Part shown: positions 8,584 to 17,557 of the stretch, one piece after another
Position numbering within the stretch: the stretch's first letter is position 1
Layout: every line of letters starts with the position of its first letter
Assembly: GCF_020037125.1 (NCBI RefSeq)
Contig: NZ_JAIQDG010000024.1
Coordinates: 62,001-126,000, forward strand
Length of the DNA stretch: 64,000 bases
Source: Myxococcus sp. RHSTA-1-4
GTDB taxonomy: Bacteria > Myxococcota > Myxococcia > Myxococcales > Myxococcaceae
Reading direction: 5' to 3'
The notes under the pieces: model-generated
The model's database searches: none
The model's input: the letters and a program-made list of their open reading frames with translations, nothing else
Told to the model about the DNA's origin: nothing
Position numbers and translations under genes: made by a program

Positions 8584-11500
8584 CTACTGGCAGGTGAGGG
8601 GCGGCGGGGTCTGTTGCGGCCCGGGTGTCAGCATCAGCGTGTGGTGGTTCTCCACCGCCACGTTGCGCCCCACTACCGCGCCATACAGCCGCGAGTTGTT
8701 GGAGAGGGAAATGTCCGCGGCCGGTGCGTACAGCGACAGCGCCGCGTCCGAGTTATTGGCCACCACCACGCCCTGCCCCCGGGCGGCGTCCGCGCCCGAA
8801 ACCACCAGCAGGGCGCTTGCGCTGGAGGGCTGCCCACCGAGAAAGGCACCGGTCCCCACGGTGACGCCTTCCTCCACGAACAGCTCCACCCTCGCCCCTG
8901 GCGCCGCCTTCAGCACGGCCTTCCGCGAGAGGGTGATGCGCTTCGCATGATAGCGGCCCGCGGGCAGCGCCACCGTCACGCCGTCCAGGAGGAAGACTCC
9001 ATCCTTCCACCAGAGATGGCTATCGGGCAGCGTCGCCAGCGTCGCGTTGTCGTTGTCCGCCTTCACCTCGGCGAGGTACCGGGCCACGTCATAGCCGCAC
9101 TCGCACGGCGCTGGTGCTGGGATGACGCGCTGGGCGCCGCCTTCCACCACGGACTGGCCTGTCCGGGAGAATGCTCCACCATGGTAGGCCCTCCCCTCCA
9201 CACGGGCCGCTCCTTCGAGTGAGAGGCTCCCTCCCGCCACGACATCACCCGAGACCCGGGCCAGCCCCTGGAGGACCATGGCACCATGCGCCGCCACGGA
9301 CGCGGGGCCGCTGCCTCCGGAGCCCTGCACCTGCGCATGGTTGCGCAGGGTGAGGCTTCCAAAGGCACACAGGGCATAGTTGAACACAGGCGTCAACGGC
9401 ACCACCTCGAAGTGGACGGTGCGTGTCGCGCTGTTGCCCGCCTTGTCCGTCGCCGTCACGACGAGGGCATGCGTGCCGCGGGCATCCACTCGCGTTCCAG
9501 GGGCGAAGGGCCTCTCGTCCAGCGTCGCCCCCACGGTGTCGAGGTGTGTGTCCGTCGCGGTGAAGCCGATGACGAAGGCGTCGCCTGTGGCCCCCTCGCT
9601 GACCCCGGACACCTCGATGTCCGGTAGAGTGAAGTCCAGGGTGAAGGAGACGGTGGTGCTGGACTCGTTGCCCGCGGTGTCCCTGGCTCGCACCACGAGG
9701 GTGTGCGGCCCCTCCGCATCGACGATGCTACCCGTGGTGAAGTCCGTCCCGTCCAGGGTGGCCTGGAGGGAAGCCAGGTTCGCGTCCTGCGCCGAGTAGT
9801 GGATGGTGACGCTCCGCGCATGGAAGGCCCCAGACACCACGCCCGACACCTGGAGGACGGGCCCCGAGAAGTCGAGGGTGAAAGGAATGGCAAGCCGGGC
9901 CTCGTTTCCAGCCAGGTCCACCGCCCTCACCACGAAGGTGTGTGGCCCCTCCGCGCCCACGGTGTCACCCGAGGAGAAGGGGGCTCCGTCCATCGTGGCC
10001 GACACCATGGCGAGGTGATCGTCCAACGCCGTGTACTCAATGACGACGGACTGGGAATAGGAGGTGCCCGCCGTCACCCCCGCCACCTGAATCGTGGGCG
10101 TGGTGAAGTCCAGTGTGAAGGACACCTGTGCCGTCGCCTGGTTTCCGGCGCCATCCAGGGCCACCACGTGCAGGAGGTGCACCCCGGCCGTCGTCACCAT
10201 GTCTCCCGACGTGAAGGGCTCCCCGTCCAACGTGAGGAAGGTGGTCACCGGATGAAGGTCCGTCACCTCCACCACGGGACTCACGGCCCCCTTGTAGTGG
10301 GCTCCCTCCGCCACGCCAGCAATGGCAATGGAGGGCGGGGTGAAGTCCAGACAGAAGCTCCGTGTCTCCTGCGCGGCATTGCCCGCCGCGTCCGTGGCTT
10401 CCACCGTCCACACGTACTCTCCCTCGACATCGACGACATATCCCGAGGGGATGGATGCGGCATTCAACTGTCCGGTTGCCGGAGGCCCCGGGTGCGCGTC
10501 CTCCGCCTCCCAGGACAGCGCCACCGGCGTGCGCAGCACGGCCTGGTGGTCGGCTCCGTTGAGGACAAGCTGTGGCGGCGTCTTGTCCAGGGTGAAGCGG
10601 TGGCTCTGCTCGCCGCGGTTGCCGTACACGTCCACCGCCGTTACCGAGAGGATGTGAGCTCCCTCCGCGGACACGGGGGTGCCACTCGTGAAGGGCTGGT
10701 TGTCCAGCAACACCACTACCGAGACGGGGCTCGCATCCCGCACCTCAATCACCGGGGTGACGTCCTCGCGAGTCAGCAGGCCCTCCGCCACGCCCTGGAC
10801 CGTGATGACGGGAGGCTCCCTGTCCGTGTTGGTTTCCGCGGTAGCGAGGATGCGGGTGAGTGTCCGTCCATTCAGCCGGGCTACCAGCAGCTTCACTCCC
10901 TCCGGGAGGCCGCTCGTCGGCACGGGCACCGTTACCGTCTCGCCGTGGCCCGCCGCGAGGCTGACCTGCATCGAGGCCACGGACTGCTGCTGCAACGAAG
11001 CCGCATCCAGGAGGAGTACGTCCAGCACCTCGTTCTCGACGTCCATGCCGCCCGTGTTGGCGAGGGAGACACGAGCCATGAGAGCCGGGCCAATGGGGAA
11101 CGGGCTCTGCGCCGACAGCGTGCCCTTCACCGCCTCCGGCGCCTCATACGCAAGCGTCCATGCCGCACGAGCCTCGGCCAGGGGAACACCACTCGTGCTC
11201 AAGACCCTCGCCACCGCCACGTAGGCCCCCGGCGCAAGGTGCGGCGAGATGTGGAACAGGTCGGTCGTGTCCACGAAGCCTCCCGCGGGAAGCCTGGGCA
11301 GGGGCCGCGTCGAGGCATACAACTCGGCACCGTCCGTCTCGAGGACGGAGATGCGTACCACGGCCCCCTCCAGCGCCGCGTTGCGGCTCAGGTTGGTGGC
11401 ACGCTGACTGAGGAGGACCTCCTGTCCGGGAGCGTACGTGCCCCTGTCCGTTACCAGCTGAGTACCCGCGGCGGACTCGTGCCATACCGTCACGGAGGTC

Positions 11501-14500
11501 TCGCCTCGCGCAAGCAGACGCCCCCCCACCGACGCCGACACCCGCACCCGGTACACCCCCGGGGCGCTTCTTCCGGTCGTCCAGTCGAGACTTCGGACGG
11601 TACGCTCGTTCGCGCCCAGCACCTCCCGCGCGGACTCCAGGAGTGTTACGGCCAAGCGTCCGTCCGGCCCTACCACCCTGGCATCCAGGCGAACGTCCCT
11701 GGCCACGGGTGCCTGGTTCTCCAAGGTGAGCGACAGGCCCACCAGCGTCTCGGGACCGGCGGAGGCGGGCGAGGCCTCCATGGACAGGAGGAACTGGCTG
11801 GCTGCGACCTCCAGGGACGTCGAGGCAGTGTTGTTCGTCTCGAGGAACTCCGCCACCTCCGCGTCCGGGTCCACCTCTAAGAGAAGCTGCGCGGAAGCCT
11901 CGGGCGCGGTGAGGGGTACCACGACCGTGGTCGCCTCCCCGCTACGGAGCGGCGGCAGAGCCCCCTCCCCCATCGTGAAGGTCCCCATCCGGACCCGGTA
12001 GCGGCTCGCCGGTGTTGCGGCTCCCTGGTTTCGCACCGTGGCTTCCAGCGCCACGGCCTCACCCGCGAACGCCGAGGCTGGCGAGGCCGAGAGGGAAGCC
12101 ACCAGCAGGTCCGGCAGCGCGGACGCTGGGACGACAAGCTGGAAGGAGGCTTCGTTGTTGCCTCTATCCACGTCCAGCGTCACGCCGGTCGCATCCGCCA
12201 CCCACCGGTACACACGGGTGCCTGGCAACGCGGTGAGGAAAAGGGAGACTGTCTCCTCCTGTCCAGCCTCCAGCGCGCGCAACGCGGCGAAGCTCGCCGG
12301 AGATGTGCCAGCACCGTCGTGGACGGTGACGAGGGACGCCGCACAGTCCATGCCACCCACGTTTCGCACCGTGGCCGTGAGCGTCACGGACTCGCCCGCG
12401 CCCGGCGCCGCGGGCGTGGCCGAGATACGGGCGGCGTCCATGGCCAGGTCGCACAGTGGCCCTCCCGGCTGCACGAACACCCGGAAGGAAGCGCTGTTGT
12501 TCTCGCGGCCGCTCTCCTCGATGGCCTCATCCGGATTCACCACCACATGGATGAGGTGCTCGCCTTCCGGGTAGGCCACCCAGGGAAGGCTGGCGGTGGC
12601 AGTCCCCTTTCGCACCGCGAGAGGGCCCGTAGCCACGGCGTCCCCAAGGTGCCTCCCCCCCGCCTTCGGGTCTCCGTCGAAGAAAGACACCTTCACATTG
12701 GAAGCCGGGAGTCCTCCCAGGTTGTGCACCACGGCGGACAGTTGGAGCGAGGCGCCCGCGGTCCCCATCACCGGGACGGAGGACAGGTCCCTGGAGGTGA
12801 CGGCCAGGTCCGGAAGCAGTCGCGCGGGCTCCTGGTCGAACTGCTGGTTGAAGGTATTGCCGTGGGATTTCGTCCACCACCGGTAGTCAGTGCTGACTTT
12901 CAAGTCCTCCCCCACCTGCCCCTTCCGCAGAAACCGGGTGGGCCACGCGGTGGGCTGTTTCGCCCAGTGGGAACTGGCGTAGATGAAGACCTGATTGCAG
13001 CCGTAGTCAGGAGCCTGCGTCTGCGGCCAGATGTCCGTGCGGCAGGACCAGCTCGCCCCCGCGACGAGGACTTCGGCCCGGCCATCCCCGTCGATGTCCG
13101 CTACCACGGGCGGCCTGTCGTGGCGGTAGGCGAGGTTCGAATTGGCCCCCACCCCGGAGGGCAGCGGCGAGGTCAGGTCCGTGAGCATCCGGCCATCCCT
13201 GCCGTCCAGCATCATGAGAGCGCGCCAAGTGGAGTTGAAGAGAAGCTGCGGCCGTCCCCATCCCCGCAGGTCCGCGAGCGTGCCGATGTGCACGTCGACC
13301 ACTTCCTCCGATGAGGTCTGGGTCTCCCAGAGGTAGTCCAACTCCTGCGTGAAGGCGGCCAGGTGCGACGTTCCCGAGTTGCTCGTCGAGGCAACGTAGG
13401 GCAGCCCGTCCTGGCGAAGCGCTCCGACGCTCAGTCCCCAGAAGGCTCCATCGAAGAAGACTCCGACCTGGAGACGCTCTCCCGTCCGCGCATTCCAGGC
13501 CTGGGCAGGCCCCCTGTGCTGCGGGAGGATGACCTCCGGGCTACCGTCGAGGTCCACGTCCGCAATGCTGAAAGCATTTCCGTAGCCAGGCACCGGCCCC
13601 ACCTGCCACCGCAGCGCACCCGTATGGCTGACAAGGGACATCCGCCCCGGGTGGACCACGAGAATCTCATTGGCCCCATCCCCATCCACATCCAGCACCT
13701 CCGCACGGGGTGAGCCATAGCAGGAAGAGTCCTCACCCAGGAGCGGGGTCGTGAAAAGCTCATGGCCGTCGGCCCCCGAGAGAACCAGCAGTTCCGTATC
13801 CAGATAGGCGATGTCGGCAATGCCATCTGCGTTCACGTCACCCAGCGCAAGCTGCTGCCCCACCCCCTGCACCGAAAAGCCGCAACCGCGATTGCGCGGG
13901 AGAGCCTTCTCCCATTTCGTCGTACCATCCGGACGTAGAACGGTGATGCGCTGGTCATGGGGAGGCGTGGAGCTGAAACCCGTCGACGAGACAATGATTT
14001 CCCCCTGCCCATCCCCCTCCAGGTCAGCCAGGACAAGGTCCTGAAGCCCCGCTTGAACGGGGTGTCTCCACAGCAAGGAATGGCTGCCCGCGGGATTGAG
14101 CTCGTAGAGGGCGACCCCCGCCGTCCATCCGGGCGCCTGGCTGGACGAGGCGAGATACCCCACGACGAGCTCTGGCGCGGCGCGGCCCGTCAATCGCCCC
14201 GTGCGCACCTCTTGCACCACCTGGGAGGAGGACTCCGCTCCATCCAGCCCCAGGTTGAGGAGGGACTCGAGGAAGAGATGCCTTCCCGCGACGTTGTTGA
14301 CCGTGTCGCCGCGGGCCTCGGGAGGCATGACCGCCACGACGCGCGCGAAGACCTCCACCGGGCCCTCCTCGCGCACCCAGTCCAGGTGGGCCTTCGCCAG
14401 CCCCGGTGATGCTCCCACCGCGGCCGGGACTTGGATGGGGGTCTCCCCAATCTTGATTCCCTCAAGAAAAGCGGGGCGTCCCTGCCACCATTCCACGACC

Positions 14501-16797
14501 GCCTGAGCAGTCCTGGCCGTGCTGTTGCGAACCACGGCGCTGATCCGCACCTTCTCGCCCACGTGCGCCCCCACGGGAGAGACGGTGACGTCACGCGAAT
14601 GGACGGAGAGTCGGACGGACGCCCTGCCAAGTCCTTGCTCCTGGCAGTTGTCCTTCTCATTGCGCTCCCGAATGGTGTCATCCGGGTCCAGGCAAACCCT
14701 GAGCGCGGAGGTCCTCGGCGGCGCGAAGTGGGGCCCCAGCGCGACAATGCGACTTTCGCTGGGGTTCAAGGAGATGAGCTGCTCCTCCCACACCTTCCCA
14801 TCCACCAGGTCCAGGAGGCGCAGCAGTGTCGTCACGGGTTTCTGTCCCCGGTTCAAGACGGCCGCGCTGATGGTCACGGGAGTCCCGTCCTGAGCATCCT
14901 CCCGAGAGGCGCTCAACCAACTCACTTCCAGCTCATGGTCGGACGTGTAGGACTTCGGCACGTCGTGATTCGTCTCGTTGTTTAGCCGGTTCGTGTCGGC
15001 CAGTTGCTCCTGAGGGTCCACGACCACCCTCATGACGGTGCCCACCTGAAGGAAGGCGCGCAGTTCCGCCACCGCGCTCCCTCGCGCGGGGACCATGGGA
15101 AGCTCGACGAGGCCATAGGGCTGCACGTCCCGGCTTCCGTAGGCATAAAGGCCCACGACGACCCGGTTCGCATCATTGGCGCTGAGGTTGTGCACCACCA
15201 CGCGGACGGTGAGGGGCTGATTGGGCACTACGTAGCCGGGCTCGTGCGTCACATCCGAGGACGAAATGGAGAGGTCCACGGGGAGCGCCGTCCCGGGGTG
15301 ATAGAAGCGAAAGGCGCGATTGTTCTGCTCGTCGGCCTCACTGAGCTGGTCCGCCGGGTCCACCACGACATGCACGGCCGTGGGCCCATTGACGCCCTGG
15401 GTGCTCCAGGTGAGCGAGAAACGCGAGCTGGCGTTGGGCGCCGTCCCCGCGGGCACCGTGCCGGAGCCGAGCTTCACCCCACCTGTTCCCGGCGTCCCCT
15501 TGTACACGTCCACCTGCACGTCCCGTGGAAGTGGTGCCCCCAGGTTGCGGACGGACACCTCTATCCGCACCTGCTCCGCCCCCGTCGACGTGAAGTGGAT
15601 GCCCTGGGACGTCACCGCCACATCGCTCTCCTGGCGTACGCGCAAGGGCGCGGAGACGGCGTTGTTCCGCTCGTCCAGCTCAGGCACCGCGCCATCCGGG
15701 TCCACCACCGCCCGGAGCGTGTACCGTCCCGAAAGGAGCGTGGTGGAGAGCGACGTGGCGACGTGGGTCATCTGCCTCGGCTCAAGGGGCGGGAGTGTCA
15801 CTTCCCGCAGCACCACGTCCGCGCCCGTCTCCATGGAATGGGCCACGAAGCGAACGGGGGTCGCGGGTGCGGGCGAACCCGAGCGGTTCTCCACGTCCAG
15901 TCGAGCCGTCACCGTCGCCCCCAACAGTGGCTCCGCGTCACTCAGGACGAGCGCACCACGCCCCCACTCGTCCGTCAGCACGCGCCAGTCCGGTTGGTGC
16001 GTCCCCAGAGCGCGCACGGCCAGTGCCGTGGCTCGCACACTGCCCTCCCAGGAGCCATCCACCTGCTGGATAGAGACAAGGTAGCTACGGCCGGAGGAGA
16101 TGGCGGCTTCATGAGTCCCCGGAGCACCCAGCAGGGCCAGCACCGCCAGCGCGGTGTCCCCCACCGAGCCGAAAGAACCACCGGGCCCCTGGACCGCCTT
16201 CAGGCATTCCAGGGACGTGCCCAGCTTCGCGCCCACCAACGGGATATAGGAGTAATGGCGCAGCGCGAGCACCACCTCGGCCGTCAGCGAGACGGAGACC
16301 TCATTGTCGGCATATGAAAAACACCCGTCTTGCCCGGCTGCGAGAGCAAGCTCCTGCGCGAGCTGCGAGACAGGCAGGACTGGCGCCTGCCCCGTCCGCT
16401 GCCAGGCCCGCAGCGTGAGCGCGCGATGGAGGACGTCGGGCGCCTCGAAGCCCGCGGCGTGGCCCATGAGAGGACTGAAGTAGAAGGGAAACCCGGCCTG
16501 CGCGAGCGCAAGCTGACGCCGAAGAACAAGCTCTGAGTCGCGCTCGCCACGAGCGCTTGCGAAGAAGAGTTCGGCACGCAAGGCCTCGGCGGATGCCCCA
16601 AGCCCTACCGCACGGAGCGCCTCCAGAACCTCTGGGGTCGCGACTCCCGGCTCCTCTCCACGCGTGCCCCCGAATCCACCGTCGGCGTCCTGGCTGCCGA
16701 GGAGAAAGGCCACGCCCGTCCCCACGGGCTCCGCTTGAACCGCTGTCGCCAGCAGCGCCAGCAGCCACACCACCACCCACGAAGCATTCTGTTTCAT
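8584..16797 (-). CDS. giant secreted CARDB / FG-GAP / Ig-like repeat protein
   Basis: A 2737-residue secreted protein, first gene of the toxin operon. Residues 1-22 are a signal peptide. About 22-270 resembles the alpha/alpha toroid of prenyltransferase/squalene cyclase repeats (DGGFGGTRGEE, QQVDGSWEG). Several CARDB adhesion-type domains follow (about 275-860). An FG-GAP/VCBS propeller with calcium-type DVNADGIAD and DIDGDGRAEV loops covers about 880-1265. More CARDB-type domains cover about 1310-1665 and macroglobulin-like beta domains about 1665-2000. Six Ig-like repeats of 80-90 residues (motif GVxxG...DxAGN) span about 2000-2465. The C-terminal 270 residues resemble polymer-forming/bactofilin-like sheets found at the ends of myxobacterial surface proteins. 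It is likely a cell-surface adhesin or scaffold partner of the Rhs protein. No catalytic residues are recognised. Confidence 0.85.
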   Translation of the reverse strand: MKQNASWVVVWLLALLATAVQAEPVGTGVAFLLGSQDADGGFGGTRGEEPGVATPEVLEALRAVGLGASAEALRAELFFASARGERDSELVLRRQLALAQAGFPFYFSPLMGHAAGFEAPDVLHRALTLRAWQRTGQAPVLPVSQLAQELALAAGQDGCFSYADNEVSVSLTAEVVLALRHYSYIPLVGAKLGTSLECLKAVQGPGGSFGSVGDTALAVLALLGAPGTHEAAISSGRSYLVSIQQVDGSWEGSVRATALAVRALGTHQPDWRVLTDEWGRGALVLSDAEPLLGATVTARLDVENRSGSPAPATPVRFVAHSMETGADVVLREVTLPPLEPRQMTHVATSLSTTLLSGRYTLRAVVDPDGAVPELDERNNAVSAPLRVRQESDVAVTSQGIHFTSTGAEQVRIEVSVRNLGAPLPRDVQVDVYKGTPGTGGVKLGSGTVPAGTAPNASSRFSLTWSTQGVNGPTAVHVVVDPADQLSEADEQNNRAFRFYHPGTALPVDLSISSSDVTHEPGYVVPNQPLTVRVVVHNLSANDANRVVVGLYAYGSRDVQPYGLVELPMVPARGSAVAELRAFLQVGTVMRVVVDPQEQLADTNRLNNETNHDVPKSYTSDHELEVSWLSASREDAQDGTPVTISAAVLNRGQKPVTTLLRLLDLVDGKVWEEQLISLNPSESRIVALGPHFAPPRTSALRVCLDPDDTIRERNEKDNCQEQGLGRASVRLSVHSRDVTVSPVGAHVGEKVRISAVVRNSTARTAQAVVEWWQGRPAFLEGIKIGETPIQVPAAVGASPGLAKAHLDWVREEGPVEVFARVVAVMPPEARGDTVNNVAGRHLFLESLLNLGLDGAESSSQVVQEVRTGRLTGRAAPELVVGYLASSSQAPGWTAGVALYELNPAGSHSLLWRHPVQAGLQDLVLADLEGDGQGEIIVSSTGFSSTPPHDQRITVLRPDGTTKWEKALPRNRGCGFSVQGVGQQLALGDVNADGIADIAYLDTELLVLSGADGHELFTTPLLGEDSSCYGSPRAEVLDVDGDGANEILVVHPGRMSLVSHTGALRWQVGPVPGYGNAFSIADVDLDGSPEVILPQHRGPAQAWNARTGERLQVGVFFDGAFWGLSVGALRQDGLPYVASTSNSGTSHLAAFTQELDYLWETQTSSEEVVDVHIGTLADLRGWGRPQLLFNSTWRALMMLDGRDGRMLTDLTSPLPSGVGANSNLAYRHDRPPVVADIDGDGRAEVLVAGASWSCRTDIWPQTQAPDYGCNQVFIYASSHWAKQPTAWPTRFLRKGQVGEDLKVSTDYRWWTKSHGNTFNQQFDQEPARLLPDLAVTSRDLSSVPVMGTAGASLQLSAVVHNLGGLPASNVKVSFFDGDPKAGGRHLGDAVATGPLAVRKGTATASLPWVAYPEGEHLIHVVVNPDEAIEESGRENNSASFRVFVQPGGPLCDLAMDAARISATPAAPGAGESVTLTATVRNVGGMDCAASLVTVHDGAGTSPASFAALRALEAGQEETVSLFLTALPGTRVYRWVADATGVTLDVDRGNNEASFQLVVPASALPDLLVASLSASPASAFAGEAVALEATVRNQGAATPASRYRVRMGTFTMGEGALPPLRSGEATTVVVPLTAPEASAQLLLEVDPDAEVAEFLETNNTASTSLEVAASQFLLSMEASPASAGPETLVGLSLTLENQAPVARDVRLDARVVGPDGRLAVTLLESAREVLGANERTVRSLDWTTGRSAPGVYRVRVSASVGGRLLARGETSVTVWHESAAGTQLVTDRGTYAPGQEVLLSQRATNLSRNAALEGAVVRISVLETDGAELYASTRPLPRLPAGGFVDTTDLFHISPHLAPGAYVAVARVLSTSGVPLAEARAAWTLAYEAPEAVKGTLSAQSPFPIGPALMARVSLANTGGMDVENEVLDVLLLDAASLQQQSVASMQVSLAAGHGETVTVPVPTSGLPEGVKLLVARLNGRTLTRILATAETNTDREPPVITVQGVAEGLLTREDVTPVIEVRDASPVSVVVLLDNQPFTSGTPVSAEGAHILSVTAVDVYGNRGEQSHRFTLDKTPPQLVLNGADHQAVLRTPVALSWEAEDAHPGPPATGQLNAASIPSGYVVDVEGEYVWTVEATDAAGNAAQETRSFCLDFTPPSIAIAGVAEGAHYKGAVSPVVEVTDLHPVTTFLTLDGEPFTSGDMVTTAGVHLLHVVALDGAGNQATAQVSFTLDFTTPTIQVAGVTAGTSYSQSVVIEYTALDDHLAMVSATMDGAPFSSGDTVGAEGPHTFVVRAVDLAGNEARLAIPFTLDFSGPVLQVSGVVSGAFHARSVTIHYSAQDANLASLQATLDGTDFTTGSIVDAEGPHTLVVRARDTAGNESSTTVSFTLDFTLPDIEVSGVSEGATGDAFVIGFTATDTHLDTVGATLDERPFAPGTRVDARGTHALVVTATDKAGNSATRTVHFEVVPLTPVFNYALCAFGSLTLRNHAQVQGSGGSGPASVAAHGAMVLQGLARVSGDVVAGGSLSLEGAARVEGRAYHGGAFSRTGQSVVEGGAQRVIPAPAPCECGYDVARYLAEVKADNDNATLATLPDSHLWWKDGVFLLDGVTVALPAGRYHAKRITLSRKAVLKAAPGARVELFVEEGVTVGTGAFLGGQPSSASALLVVSGADAARGQGVVVANNSDAALSLYAPAADISLSNNSRLYGAVVGRNVAVENHHTLMLTPGPQQTPPPLTCQ

Positions 16798-17172
16798 GTC
16801 CCCCCCTCAAGACACCGACCGAAGGCGCGCGTTGATACTGGCATTCGGCAGCGGAAGACAAGGTCTGGGTTCACCAGCCTCGGTTCTCGCTCCGGCACCC
16901 AGGACGAGCACTACACGACCCGTCTGACATGGCTTCAACCGGGAAGGTGCCCGGGCTGCCCTCCCTGTCCTATCCGCATCCGCGGAGCTACATCGAAAGA
17001 CCGCAAGCCAAACAGGCAAGACCAGATAAAATAAGGATTCGGAGCACGCACTTGAGAAAACCAACCACACGCGCGCTCTACCGAGTGGCCTGCGTGCGCC
17101 GCACCGTTTTCCAATGACACGCCGCACTGAACCCGGCCGTGCTCCGCGTCCCGGCGACACGCCCTGGAGTGA
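16798..17172. promoter_or_regulatory. upstream region of the toxin operon
   Basis: The 5' region of the minus-strand operon contains the most AT-rich stretch in this part (about 17020-17075). Read on the minus strand it contains TATTTTAT, a plausible -10-like element. A matching -35 box is not clear. The initiator codon at 16797 is preceded by a run of purines (GGGGGG) that could serve as ribosome site. No gene is seen here. Confidence 0.3.
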
Positions 17173-17301
17173 CACCGCGAGGCGCTGCCTCAGGCCCGTG
17201 TCACCGAGACGCAGGCGGGGCACTTCCTCCAAGAGGAGGTGCCGGAGGAAATCGCCGCGACGGTGCGGCGGGTGGCGGGGGTGGGTGCGGCGGGGGTGTG
17301 A
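17173..17301 (+). pseudogene. relic of an alpha/beta hydrolase, C-terminal end only
   Basis: A frame open from 17173 to the TGA at 17299-17301 translates to a peptide containing TQAGHFLQEEVPEEIA. This block, with the catalytic histidine of GHFLQEE, is characteristic of the C-terminus of haloalkane dehalogenase/epoxide hydrolase-type alpha/beta hydrolases. Everything upstream of a stop at 17170 is missing, and there is no start codon or body. It appears to be the leftover tail of a chromosomal gene truncated by a rearrangement. Confidence 0.5.
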
Positions 17302-17557
17302 GGCTCATGGCGGAAGGCCGCGGCTCTCTCCAGTCCCTGCCGTAACGCTCCGGCGGGCGTGTCCTCCAGCACGGCGCCGAGAGCCGCCTCGCGGAGCCGT
17401 GGGTTTCCGCCCACTGACAGGCCACGCCACGACACCAGGACAGCACGGCACCCGTATCCCGGGCCAGTGCTCCTCACGGTGCTCCCTGGCATGTCGTGCC
17501 CCGCGCCATGAAACTCACCCGATGGCGAACTCGCGGTGGACCCTGACAGGGGGAACG
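17302..17557. other. intergenic before the M91/VWD gene
   Basis: On the minus strand a frame (17190-17492) gives a fairly gene-like stretch (LREAALGAVLEDTPAGALRQ) that runs antisense over the hydrolase relic. It has no recognised family or ribosome site and may be another fragment. The 3' end holds the ribosome site of the next gene (AGGGGGA at about 17548). Confidence 0.35.

Noticed and set aside
9703..11880. Plus-strand frame of 725 codons opposite the CARDB/Ig gene
   Set aside because: Antisense shadow caused by high GC; its Arg/His/Gly-rich translation has no family and the real gene on the other strand is clear.
17190..17492. Minus-strand gene fragment with LREAALGAVLEDTPAGALRQ
   Set aside because: It looks somewhat gene-like, but it has no recognised family, no ribosome site and lies antisense to a better-supported relic, so it is only mentioned in the intergenic note.
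17114..17557. N-terminal extension of the M91/VWD protein by 148 codons
   Set aside because: The extension is Arg/Pro-rich with no ribosome site and runs through the hydrolase relic in another frame. The ATG at 17558 has a good ribosome site and starts a signal-like segment.
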